Assembly (NCBI GenBank): GCA_024222485.1
Contig: JAAEPJ010000141.1
Coordinates: 1-64,000 of the forward strand
Source of the DNA: a bacterium
GTDB taxonomy: Bacteria; RUG730; JAAEPJ01
Length of the DNA stretch: 64,000 nt
Reading direction: 5' to 3'
Shown here: piece after piece, positions 30,401 to 38,306 of the stretch
Layout: each line of letters begins with the position of its first letter
Numbering within the stretch: position 1 is the stretch's first letter
The notes under the pieces: model-generated
The model's database searches: none
The model's input: only the letters and a program-made list of their open reading frames with translations
Told to the model about the DNA's origin: nothing
Translations under genes and position numbers: made by a program

Positions 30401-33400
30401 TTTTACTTTCTGAGTTGATATCGGTAACTTTTTTTATAGGTGTATTATAGTGTTGAATAGTGTCAAGAAGAGTGTATAGGAAATTAATTGGAAAAGTTAA
30501 AGAATTTTGAGTACTCTTATAAAGTAGATTGATAGAGGTATTACTTTGTTTATTTATATTATGAGGCCAAAAGTCATTATTTAAAGTGTCCTTATAATCT
30601 ATGAGATTCATACTATTTTCTGAATTATTTAACGATTGGTTTAAGGCATCTGATGTTTCGAATAAGAAGTTTAGGATGTGTGTTTGAAAAGTTCGAAATA
30701 GTCCGAACATCTCTGCTAACCTCCTACTTGCTGTTGCTGTGCGTAGATTATTATTATTAAAACTCTTTATCATCATTTCATTGCCTTTAGTTTTCTCATA
30801 ATTTAGGGTAGGCTGCGTAAACATATTCCGGATATATTCATTGTGGATATTTTGAAAAATTCTAGGTAAAAATAAAGAAATCATAGATATTTCTTTTTTA
30901 GGGAAACTCGCATAAGCTATGATAAATTCTTGCAGCTTTTTTTGAGCAAGCGTATCCGTTTGAATAAATGTCTTATAATTGTGTTCTGCTATATTTACAT
31001 TTTTTAGCTTATACATGCCATACATAATAAGTAGTTCTAAAAAAACTATATTAAATAAATTTTTATTATTGCTATCATTATAATACTGTGGAAGATTCTT
31101 TTGGGTAAGCGTAATAAACGAAGCTAAGAGCGGGCTTAAACTGATATTATATCTATCTAATTTTTCATCATAAGTTATTACGATATCGTCTATATTATCA
31201 TCAATACTAATGCTATATTTTGACATATAAAATGTGAAGTTATATAGAGGAGATAGATACGTTGATCGATACGGTTCTTCGTCTATTTCTTCTTGGGTTT
31301 TTGTTTGTTTGTTTTTAGTAAAAATTTTGACATCAAATACATGGCATATTATGCCATCACATATTATATGTCTTATCGTTTTAGATAGATATGCGTCATA
31401 TTGGTCTTTGATAAGATTGAATGTCTTAGGCATTGTGATATTTACTCTTTCAGTAAGTTTAAGATAGAGGTGAAAACAATTTATAAAGTCTTGCCTAAAC
31501 TTAGGATTTTCTGAAAACTTAGTTACCATTGCTAAATTTAAATTCTTTTTATTAAAATCCTTTATTGGATGGATAAATATTATTTTAGTAAAAGCATGAA
31601 TAAACTCAAAAATTTGATCATTATCACGGTATAATAATATTTTATATAAAAATAGAATTAACTCTTCATCTAGGTAAAAAGTGTAAGTGTTGTAGTTTGT
31701 CCTTTTTATATTATAAACAATATTGACAGGATTTTTTTTTATTAAAATAGTGATATCTTTTATATTGCTAGAAAGTTTGTTTTCTTCAGATAAAATATTA
31801 AGCAGATCATCTTTTAATATATCATTGACGAAAGTCTCGACACTATTAATAATAATAATATTCGTGTATTTTAAGTCTAACATTTTTTTGGCTTTCTTAA
31901 ATATCATATTGAAAGAATTTTTAATTGAGGATGAAGAGATATGTTTCAGTTTTTCTACATCCCTATTAAGCTTTTCTTGATTTGTTTTAGAAATATTTGT
32001 AATATTTCCAATAAATTGTTCTAAATTTTTAAAAAAACTCGGATCATACTCTTGATGATCCAAGTTAAAAAGAGAGTTTATTAAATTGTTAGCAAATTCT
32101 TGATCAGAAACCATGCCAAGAGCTAGATAAACCAACTGCATCTGAGGTGACTGAATATAAGGCAATGGTTGTAAGTTGAGAGATTCCCCTTGTTCTTTAA
32201 CTCTGTGAAGATAAGTATTTCTCCCTTTTTCTAAGCCACTAACACTTTCGCCAGCTGGAATAAATTCTTGATAGCTAATGCCTTTGTTTCTTAAGATCGC
32301 TTTAATTTTACGCACATGGTAACCGCCAACAATTAATGTTCCATTAGATATTTTGCTGTTTTTCATGCTCGCTAAAAAGTTATTCACCATCACTTCATTT
32401 CTTTGGTTGACCAAACGATAAAATCTCTCCATTTTTTGAGTAAGGTTTTGTAATGTGTTTGTATTTGGGCTCAAATAATCTTGTAAACATAATTTTTGGC
32501 TGAGAGTTATTAATCGTTTTAAGAACCCTTGCTCTTTTTGTTCCCAAAGCTCACTTTCTCGTTCGCTGGTCTCATTTTTTAAGTACCGCATCATGAGTTC
32601 AAAATAACGCTCACAATAGATTAACTCTTTTCCAAGTCCATCTTCATGATCACTTTGTAAAAGGTAGTATATTTCATTGAGTTCAGCATTTAAAATTGTC
32701 ATATCCAAGTTTTTCTTTAGATTAAGCATTTTTAAATATTCTAAGAAATGATAATATTTTTTCTTAAGGGGAATTTTTTTAAGATGGATTAATTCTGCTA
32801 AATACCGATAATAGGCACTCTGCCCTTGTTTAGCCGCATTAGCGAGTCCATTTTTTTCTGATTTAGTTAAAAACCGGATGAGTAGCTTAATAATATTGCC
32901 TGCTTCGATTGCTAAGAGGTCTGGAGATAACTTTTTTTTCATTGTATTTAGTTTAACGGCAAGCTCAAGTTGAGGAGAATGAAATTTAAGACGAAGATCC
33001 TTTTTTTTAGCAAGTAAAAATTCTGTCCATTGGATAAAGCTAAGTTCGCCTTTAATATATAAGTTGTGAGCGTCTTGTAATGCTCTTGTTTCAGCTTTTA
33101 AAATCGCTGGTCTGCCGATAGCTAAAATAGTTTTTATTTTATGCTCTAAATCTGAGGCAAAGTTATGATACCCCAAGCTTGCGTATAATTCTTTAAAGTT
33201 ATTTGTATAAAGTTTCGCATTTTCCACGCCGACAAATAAGGAATTTTTTGAGTTTGCCGCATGTTTTTCCCAGCCACTGATAATACCCTTTGAGAGAAGA
33301 TCATTTAAAATATTGGTTTTAAGTTTTTGATTCTTTGGTAGAATTTTAAAGCGTTCCTGATTGATTGTCCCGCTATTACCCTCAACACCAATAAGCATCT

Positions 33401-33704
33401 TTTGCTGATGATTGTCAGCAAAAAACCCTAAAATACCTGAAATACTATCTTGGACCTGATAGTTACAATGTAAATCATGGATTAAATACATTTTTTGCTT
33501 AGAGGTCCCTGAAAATGAAGAAGCTAATTTCCCCAGTGTAAATGGAAGAATTGCGGGTGCTTCTATTAAAGCAGGTGATTTAGCGTAGCTAAATTGTTGA
33601 AAAATATTAAAGATAAAAATGGATAAAGTAACTATGCTTAATTTTTTGATTAATGTAGAATATTTTTTATTTTTGAATTGAGTGAACTGTAAACTATTGA
33701 TCAT
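27456..33704 (-). CDS. Giant secreted protein with EreA/TraB-like N-terminal domain
   Basis: The 2082-residue protein starts at ATG 33704 with an AAGGA site 7 nt upstream and has an N-terminal hydrophobic segment (residues about 20-42) ending in an Ala-Lys site, so export is likely. Residues 70-480 look like a domain of the EreA/ChaN/TraB type: 'LIHDLH' at 74-79, 'IGVEGNSG' at 105-112, 'VGVENAKLY' at 158-166, 'NQRNEVMVNNFL' at 433-444 and 'LIVGGYHV' at 457-464. The middle is Asn/Lys/Ile-rich with low-complexity spans. Near residue 1310 a 'VGDCAFHTLARAM' motif resembles the OTU cysteine-protease loop. The C-terminus is unrecognised. Function unknown; similar long proteins are, to my recollection, common in Omnitrophota. 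Confidence 0.7.
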   Translation of the reverse strand: MINSLQFTQFKNKKYSTLIKKLSIVTLSIFIFNIFQQFSYAKSPALIEAPAILPFTLGKLASSFSGTSKQKMYLIHDLHCNYQVQDSISGILGFFADNHQQKMLIGVEGNSGTINQERFKILPKNQKLKTNILNDLLSKGIISGWEKHAANSKNSLFVGVENAKLYTNNFKELYASLGYHNFASDLEHKIKTILAIGRPAILKAETRALQDAHNLYIKGELSFIQWTEFLLAKKKDLRLKFHSPQLELAVKLNTMKKKLSPDLLAIEAGNIIKLLIRFLTKSEKNGLANAAKQGQSAYYRYLAELIHLKKIPLKKKYYHFLEYLKMLNLKKNLDMTILNAELNEIYYLLQSDHEDGLGKELIYCERYFELMMRYLKNETSERESELWEQKEQGFLKRLITLSQKLCLQDYLSPNTNTLQNLTQKMERFYRLVNQRNEVMVNNFLASMKNSKISNGTLIVGGYHVRKIKAILRNKGISYQEFIPAGESVSGLEKGRNTYLHRVKEQGESLNLQPLPYIQSPQMQLVYLALGMVSDQEFANNLINSLFNLDHQEYDPSFFKNLEQFIGNITNISKTNQEKLNRDVEKLKHISSSSIKNSFNMIFKKAKKMLDLKYTNIIIINSVETFVNDILKDDLLNILSEENKLSSNIKDITILIKKNPVNIVYNIKRTNYNTYTFYLDEELILFLYKILLYRDNDQIFEFIHAFTKIIFIHPIKDFNKKNLNLAMVTKFSENPKFRQDFINCFHLYLKLTERVNITMPKTFNLIKDQYDAYLSKTIRHIICDGIICHVFDVKIFTKNKQTKTQEEIDEEPYRSTYLSPLYNFTFYMSKYSISIDDNIDDIVITYDEKLDRYNISLSPLLASFITLTQKNLPQYYNDSNNKNLFNIVFLELLIMYGMYKLKNVNIAEHNYKTFIQTDTLAQKKLQEFIIAYASFPKKEISMISLFLPRIFQNIHNEYIRNMFTQPTLNYEKTKGNEMMIKSFNNNNLRTATASRRLAEMFGLFRTFQTHILNFLFETSDALNQSLNNSENSMNLIDYKDTLNNDFWPHNINKQSNTSINLLYKSTQNSLTFPINFLYTLLDTIQHYNTPIKKVTDINSESKIYINKNKILMNVLDLYLWMMLYSSYLHNLNTEKFKKIGFIDDRPLSIPIDIQHLMLYFTEESPNLVNARDYNQKLFNNITFIKLTNKLRNSLLDQGINIRLLPGGLQALLSLGNEALNSILIKNILQNKKADKPKPHIDINNLYNNDNDNENENLNLNFIANNNIILEGIDYNTELREILNNANIDQNMKNITIIKKDMHFYFQNNNEGFVVGDCAFHTLARAMLASKKIKVNLNFKFSEKLIEQMRMVTAVISSNDLYLKKREYIDSTALKRLAKSLGFNLTVNTIGGDGYSNLHMQQTMIDSYHSKMYLNNNMYLNNNMYLDNITQANENKIDTNADDFSTYNQQDLTSNIISTFFDKDITTVNYNDIVTTLKLTTKPPNVSVDNYLRGLLWKKKLKNKKNTIIDNNNEKSITQNLTFTSFVGTDYMARHLATNKNNLSMFPVYFNAVLNKVIINPNALPNLKNIKVTSKNKNILSNLENNEDINLRDFIIKNGTAFDSILKDHYNNLKKDNQEFTQKEREDYLFESENLAWETTAKNEEELEIKRLSYSLKVITLWSINPNFTLKNYGLTTLRNAVFNIHINLGIDQKVLIESLPLLKEELNKEKSTKTKEGKIVENIILLVNQDNIFNVFSEITKQKQKFNARFTQNIYLLSDGYIQPQVIKNLTNYANVYYIVDFKKIPNYAGNELFNDLLEKGKITSFYNIGSSFDKSGKETLYGSPRIGGEVESDIEKEILSQKDFLKIPALIPISGKMVKNKLNGLLKVYTRYQLELKKIENTEMHIDNIDVNKIIKNRELSKERKLIIIKRMNKLLERIIENQDKSNKFNQISYADMINSEDNINLENITLGGINPKIRNKKYDIREYSEYSNGLAVMKVLYNTKESTDNRVSNLDILVAANYPKLEYDPSYFVKMELMINILQTKASEIVTHFGGDDGKISNFLAALNRFLPHMLNRAFIIREEDIIIADENLIKEFLSAA
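29433..29478 (-). repeat. 18-bp tandem repeat inside the giant gene
   Basis: The unit 'tagatacatattattatt' occurs twice and part of a third time. It encodes a repeated MYLNNN hexapeptide in the minus-strand protein. The repeat keeps the reading frame and may vary in copy number. Confidence 0.75.
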
Positions 33705-33950
33705 GATCGTTTCCTTAATTTTTCGTTTCGTACAATAAGTATCTTTTATTGGATTTTATAATATTTTTTATTAAAATATAAGAGATAATATAATATTTTT
33801 TTTAATCAAGATTGTAAATTATTATTCTGATAGTATAAATATTTTTTATTTCTACTAAGGACAGCAAAGCTATTAAGCTAGAATTTATACTATAATTAAC
33901 TTTTGTGTCTTAACAGCAGAAGTTGTGTTGTTAATGTAGGAGTCTATTCA

Positions 33951-34820
33951 ATGTCTACAACAAGTTATGAAATTAGAGTTGCAACCCGTGAAGAGATAGA
34001 TATTGCGATTGACTGGGCCGCTAAGGAAGGCTGGAACCCAGGGCTAAACGATGCTGCTTGTTATTATTTAGCTGACCCTAGGGGTTTTTATGTTGGTCTT
34101 TTAGCCGGGAAACCTATTGTTATGGCCTCTGCAATTAAATATGGAAAATCTTTTGGTTTTGTTGGTTTTTATATTGTTAAACCTGAGTACCGAGGTAAAT
34201 TTTACGGTCCTAAAATGGGGAAATTTATTTTAAATCAGCTAGAAGGAAGAATTATTGGTATTGATGGAGTTATTGAGAAACAAGGTAATTATCATAAGAT
34301 TGCGGGTTTTAAGTTTGCCTATCGCCATATGCGTTACCAAGATCTCGCTGGTAGCAATACGGGTAAGGTTTCAGTCAATTCAGGTATTAAACCTATTCCC
34401 CTTTTATCCTTAGATTTCGAGTATATAGCCAATTATGACAAAGCATTTTTCCCTGTAGATCGTTTATACTTTATCAAGAGTTGGCTTAGTCAAGAGGGTA
34501 CACAGTCTTTGGGCGTTATGCAAAATAATAAGCTCATTGGTTATGGCGTAATGCGTCCCTGCCTTTCAGGTTATAAAATAGGACCGCTTTTTGCAGATAC
34601 ACCTATAGTAGCAGAGACTATTTTTTGTTCTTTTAAGGAATTGCTAGATCCCTTATCTGAAATTTATCTTGATATACCGGAAGTCAACGGAAATGCTTGC
34701 GCGTTAGTAAAAAAATATGAGATGAAGCTTGTATTTGAAACAGCAAGAATGTATAAAGGCAAGGTTCCTGAAATATCTGTTGATCGTACCTATGGGATTA
34801 CTTCTTTTGAAGTGGGCTGA
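33951..34820 (+). CDS. GNAT acetyltransferase with C-terminal GNAT-like domain
   Basis: Start at ATG 33951 is chosen because TAGGAG lies upstream and the frame before it (from 33903) reads unlike protein. The 289 residues contain a GNAT fold ('VATREEIDIAIDWAAKEGWN', 'GFVGFYIVKPEYRGKFYGPK'), with the acetyl-CoA loop slightly altered from the usual R/Q-x-x-G-x-G/A. A second domain follows ('GYGVMRPCLSGYKIGPLFAD', 'EVNGNACALVKKYEM') like that of YitH-type proteins. It probably acetylates a small molecule; the substrate is unknown. It is followed by xerD in the same direction. Confidence 0.8.
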   Translation: MSTTSYEIRVATREEIDIAIDWAAKEGWNPGLNDAACYYLADPRGFYVGLLAGKPIVMASAIKYGKSFGFVGFYIVKPEYRGKFYGPKMGKFILNQLEGRIIGIDGVIEKQGNYHKIAGFKFAYRHMRYQDLAGSNTGKVSVNSGIKPIPLLSLDFEYIANYDKAFFPVDRLYFIKSWLSQEGTQSLGVMQNNKLIGYGVMRPCLSGYKIGPLFADTPIVAETIFCSFKELLDPLSEIYLDIPEVNGNACALVKKYEMKLVFETARMYKGKVPEISVDRTYGITSFEVG

Positions 34821-34898
34821 CAGTCATTGGGGTAACTAAAAAACTATTATAATAGACTAACTGTCAGAATAACAAGAATTAAGGAAACAGGATTATAA

Positions 34899-35762
34899 AT
34901 GCAAAATTATCTCCAAAATTTTTTGGATTATTTGACTGCTGAACGCAATCTTTCCCCTCATACAATCTCTGCATATAAGCGTGATCTGCTTAGATATTTT
35001 TTATACTTAGAAGATAAGGGCATCGAACTGCTCAAGGTTTCTCATAAGGAGATTAATGAATATCTTTGGCAGAGGAAAGCCGCAGGTCTTACTGTTAAAT
35101 CTCTTGCTAGATTTTCTTCTTCTATTAAAATGTTTCATCAGTTTTTGATTGCTGAAGAGTATACCAAAAATGACCCGACGATTAACCTTGCTTCGCCTAA
35201 GATTTCCGAGACTTTACCAGAATATTTAACCTTAGAAGAAGTTGAGTTATTTTTGAGCCAGCCTAATGAACGAGAACCTCAAGGTTTGCGGGATAAAGCA
35301 ATGCTTGAACTTATGTATGCAACGGGTATGCGTGTTTCTGAATTGATTAATATAAAAAAAGCTGATTTGTCTTTAAAAGATGGATATCTTAAGTGTAAAG
35401 GTAAGGGGAATAAAGAGCGGCTTATTCCTGTAACGGATATTGCCATCAAACTTATCAAAGCTTATTTAAGAAAAGAACAAGGGAGTGAGTATTTATTTAT
35501 CAGTAATAGAAAATCTCCGTTTTCGCGTGTTGGATTTTGGAAAATTGTGAAGAAGTATGCCTTGAAATCCGCTATTAATAAAAATATTAAACCACATACC
35601 CTAAGGCATTCATTTGCAACACACCTTATTGCTAATGATGCAAACCTTAGAAATGTGCAAGAGATGCTGGGGCATAGCAGTGTGGCTACGACTCAAATTT
35701 ATACACATATTGAGCGTCAATACTTAAAAGATAAACATAAAAAGTTTCATCCGCGGAGTTAA
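34899..35762 (+). CDS. xerD: Tyrosine recombinase XerD/XerC type
   Basis: Xer recombinases resolve chromosome dimers at dif sites during division. The 287-residue protein has an N-terminal SAM-like core-binding domain (1-85, 'LTAERNLSPHTISAYKRDL') and the catalytic domain with R145 ('ATGMRVSEL'), a lysine in 'CKGKGNKER', H233 and R236 ('HTLRHSFATHL'), H259 ('LGHSS') and nucleophile Y268 ('QIYTH'). Chromosomal Xer is favoured over an integron or phage integrase by its length and by its terminator-bounded single-gene setting. XerC versus XerD cannot be separated with certainty. Confidence 0.88.
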   Translation: MQNYLQNFLDYLTAERNLSPHTISAYKRDLLRYFLYLEDKGIELLKVSHKEINEYLWQRKAAGLTVKSLARFSSSIKMFHQFLIAEEYTKNDPTINLASPKISETLPEYLTLEEVELFLSQPNEREPQGLRDKAMLELMYATGMRVSELINIKKADLSLKDGYLKCKGKGNKERLIPVTDIAIKLIKAYLRKEQGSEYLFISNRKSPFSRVGFWKIVKKYALKSAINKNIKPHTLRHSFATHLIANDANLRNVQEMLGHSSVATTQIYTHIERQYLKDKHKKFHPRS

Positions 35763-35788
35763 GTCTAATGATGTTAGACCCCTTTTTT
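35763..35788 (+). terminator. Intrinsic terminator after xerD
   Basis: The stem gtctaa/ttagac (35763-35768 and 35774-35779) has a 5-nt loop and is followed by CCCC and a T6 run. It directly abuts the xerD stop codon. The remaining sequence to 36057 is AT-rich with no gene I can support. Confidence 0.8.
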
Positions 35789-36057
35789 GCTCTTAATTAA
35801 TAGCGAATTAAACGCGTTTATATTTTTACAGCAAATTGGTGTATTGTCAATACTTTAATCGAATATGATAAGCGAAAAAACTGTAGAGGTTTATTTTTTA
35901 CCTCAATAACATTGTCAAGAAGAACTAATAGAGGAACTAAAAATATCTAAAAAAGTATTAATGTGGCTATACTGTATTGTTTTATTGTGTTTTTTGAATA
36001 GTTCTTTTCTATTTCTAAATAATTAAGATATTCTGTGCTCATCTCAACCCTTCATTT

Positions 36058-36360
36058 TTAAGAATGAAAATTAATATGTACATTTATTGTGTTTAATAAT
36101 TTCTGAAAATTTTGGAATGTAAAATTTTTATTATTAAATATATTATATAGAGTTTGTCTCGTAATGCCTGATTCTCTCGATATATTTGTAATACTTCCTT
36201 TCTTTGCTTCTGCAATATATTTTAAATCCTTTAAAAAAGACGGTAAATCTTGGGTCTTTTGGAAATCTTCTATACTTTGTTTAATAAAAAAATCTAAATA
36301 TTTTTTATTGCTTTTGAGATCTGTAATAACTAAATCTTCAAAATTATTATATTTTTTCAT
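36058..36360 (-). CDS. Antitoxin, HigA-like addiction-module type
   Basis: This 100-residue DNA-binding protein is of the short 'putative addiction module antidote' kind (COG3636-like). It has a helix-turn-helix at about residues 55-75 ('SITNISRESGITRQTLYNIF') following a helical N-terminus with 'LPSFLKDLKYIAEAKKG'. Its start overlaps the end of the toxin gene by 4 nt (ATGA). It normally neutralises the partner toxin and represses their promoter. With the toxin broken, it may remain as an orphan antitoxin that could also act on the similar module at 37246. Confidence 0.78.
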   Translation of the reverse strand: MKKYNNFEDLVITDLKSNKKYLDFFIKQSIEDFQKTQDLPSFLKDLKYIAEAKKGSITNISRESGITRQTLYNIFNNKNFTFQNFQKLLNTINVHINFHS

Positions 36361-36668
36361 TTTAATGCCTCCGCCAATAACTCTTGCGCTTTTTTTATAT
36401 CTTTACTTTGTGAATTTTTATCTCCTCCACATAGGAGTAAAATAATTTTATTATTATATTTAGTAAAGTATAGTTTATAACCTGAACCAAAGTGGAACCT
36501 TAGTTCTTTAATACCAGCCACTACACTTTTACAATCTCCATAATAATTTTCATTCTCCAATTTTTCTATTCTTTTTATAAATTTTCTTTTATTCCCAAAA
36601 TCTTTAAACTTTGTAAACTATTTTAAAAATTCATCAGTATATTTTATTTCCAGAATATTCCTAACCAT
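36357..36668 (-). pseudogene. RelE/HigB-like toxin, stopped by nonsense codon
   Basis: From ATG 36668 the minus frame reads 'MVRNILEIKYTDEFLK', TAG (36618-36620), 'FTKFKDFGNKRKFIKRIEKL' and on to 'IKELRFHFGSGYKLYFTKY' and 'ILLLCGGDKNSQSKDIKKA', a complete 103-codon RelE-family toxin. The family has tryptophan at this position ('FxKWFxKLKD'), and TGG to TAG is one change. Translation can only restart inside, giving a 67-residue piece without the first helix and strand. The ribonuclease fold is thus incomplete. It is followed by its antitoxin with a 4-nt overlap. Confidence 0.8.
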
Positions 36669-36749
36669 CTTTTATTTACAATTTTACTCTAACAGCAACT
36701 TTTATATTTGTCAATTATAATTTACAAACATAAAGATTAGAAGCATTAA

Positions 36750-36983
36750 CAACCAAGCATAAACCTAGCCACCCCAGCAAGAGACAGAGCATGCGATGAG
36801 AAAAAAAATGAATTCCAAGATAGCAAAGAGGAAAAAGAAACATCAAAAATTACAATAGGAACAGCAATAGCTCAAGATTCAGAACAAAAAGTAGCAAAAC
36901 AGCGAGAAGAAGGTATCCTTCTCCCATTTAAGGTTTTTCTGAAAAAAGGTAGAAGTAAAGCCGCAACTGGAGGTAAAAAATGA
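36750..36983 (+). pseudogene. Start-less ORF remnant next to a transposase fragment
   Basis: An open frame from 36750 ends at TGA 36981-36983, and its stop overlaps the next ATG (ATGA). It has no ATG, GTG or TTG in frame. Its C-terminal part looks like real protein ('TIGTAIAQDSEQKVAKQREE', then 'GILLPFKVFLKKGRSKAATG'), but I do not recognise it. It is probably the tail of a lost gene. Confidence 0.3.
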
Positions 36984-37114
36984 ACAGAAAATGGGAGAAT
37001 AAAACTAAGTTAAAAATCGTAACCGTAGGGCTTAAAGGCAATTTAACGGTTAGTGAAATTTACAATAATTATTCTATTGCTCAGAGTCAATATTATAAGT
37101 GGCGTGATAATTGA
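36980..37114 (+). pseudogene. IS3-type transposase OrfA fragment
   Basis: The 44-codon frame reads 'MNRKWENKTKLKIVTVGLKG', then 'NLTVSEIYNNYSIAQSQYYK' and WRDN before TGA 37112-37114. This is the helix-turn-helix N-terminus of an IS3/IS911-like OrfA, whose normal form continues for about 50 more residues. No OrfB follows. It marks a decayed insertion next to the toxin-antitoxin genes. Confidence 0.7.
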
Positions 37115-37245
37115 ACTTACGAAAAAATCGTTGAAATATTCCCTTTTCTATTTGTATTTTGGCGTAACCCTATATTGTTTATTATAATAGACAAACCAGT
37201 TAGTCTGTTGTATATTATAGTAAGCATTATTTTTATGGAGGCTAG

Positions 37246-37563
37246 ATGAAAGAAATTATTTTGTATACAGATAAAACTGGAAAAATACCATTTTTAGATT
37301 TTTTCAGCAAACTGGATAATACATATAAGGTAATCATCCAAAAAAGGTTGCGGAGGATTGAAAAAAAAGAACATTTTGGGAAGACAAAAAGTTTAAAAGA
37401 AGGTATTTTTGAACTAAAATTTGATAATGGAATTCGTATTTATTATGGGCAGGATGGCGATATTTTAGTTTTAATTTTATTTGGCAGTGGCAAAGATGAT
37501 CAACAAAAAGGGATAAAAAAAGCAAAAGCATATTGGCAAGAGTACAATAAAGAGGTTAGATAA
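37246..37563 (+). CDS. RelE/HigB-like toxin
   Basis: The 105-residue protein belongs to the same short toxin family as the broken copy at 36357 (COG3657-like). It has 'IQKRLRRIEKKEHFGKTKSL', 'GIFELKFDNGIRIYYGQ' and 'LVLILFGSGKDDQQKGIKKA'. The family is thought to cleave mRNA on the ribosome. It is 1 nt from its antitoxin, with toxin first, the HigBA order. The intact length shows the module can be active. Confidence 0.82.
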   Translation: MKEIILYTDKTGKIPFLDFFSKLDNTYKVIIQKRLRRIEKKEHFGKTKSLKEGIFELKFDNGIRIYYGQDGDILVLILFGSGKDDQQKGIKKAKAYWQEYNKEVR

Positions 37564-37564
37564 T

Positions 37565-37891
37565 ATGAAAAAAATAAAAGGCAGAGATTTTGTAACTTTA
37601 GATGAATTTATCCAAAAGGATTTTAAAGATAATCCAAGTCAAGCTGATTTATATCTTGATGAAAGTATCAAGGAATATAAACAAGATAGAGATCAACAGA
37701 TGCTTATTGCCTCTTTACATGATGTAGTAAAAGCAAAAGGTTTTTGTTATATTGCCCGTAAGACTGGACTAAATAGGCAAACAATCTATCGAGCATTGTC
37801 TAAGAATGGTAACCCTACATTTAATACCTTAAATACTATTTTAGAAGCTCTTGGGTATGGTTTTGATTTTATCAAGATAAAGGCTGGTTAA
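37565..37891 (+). CDS. HigA-like antitoxin
   Basis: This 108-residue protein pairs with the toxin upstream. It has the family helix-turn-helix 'FCYIARKTGLNRQTIYRALS' at about residues 58-77 and the N-terminal 'LDESIKEYKQDRDQQMLIAS' helix. The segment 'NPTFNTLNTILEALGYGFDF' closes the domain. It should bind its toxin and repress the shared promoter upstream of 37246. Confidence 0.85.
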   Translation: MKKIKGRDFVTLDEFIQKDFKDNPSQADLYLDESIKEYKQDRDQQMLIASLHDVVKAKGFCYIARKTGLNRQTIYRALSKNGNPTFNTLNTILEALGYGFDFIKIKAG

Positions 37892-37896
37892 GAGGC

Positions 37897-38173
37897 ATGA
37901 ATGATAACAAAAATAAAATATTAAAAGAAACGAGAAATATTTCTTTTAACGAGATATTAATATATCAAAGCTAGACAGGTAATAGATATTATTCCTAACA
38001 AGAATTATGCTAATCAAAATAAGAAAAATATTTTTAATACTTTACCTTATTCTATTATACAATCAGAATTTGGCGAAAAATATTATAAAAATGGTTGTTC
38101 TAAATCAAGAGGAAAAGAGTTAGGAGCCGCTAGTCTTTTTGGTAAATTAAGATTTATAAACGATAAGAAATAA
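37897..38173 (+). pseudogene. Broken small ORF, possibly BrnT-like
   Basis: The first frame reads 'MNDNKNKILKETRNISFNEI' and LIYQS, then TAG at 37972-37974. The other frame continues 'ARQVIDIIPNKNYANQNKKN' and runs to TAA 38171-38173. A start like 'NDxKNxxLKExRxISFxEI' followed by 'DIIPNxNYxNQ' recalls BrnT-type toxins, but the C-terminal half does not match. It follows the antitoxin by 5 nt. The rest of the gap to 38306 holds no gene I can support. Confidence 0.3.
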
Positions 38174-38306
38174 ATCAAAAATAAAAAGATAAGCCTTAGG
38201 TTTAATCTCAAGATAAGTGAAAATTAGTCGCAGATTCCATCCAGCCCCCGCAGATATCTAAAAATGCTTACACTTTATAATTTTTGTTGTTGGTAATTTT
38301 TTGGGG

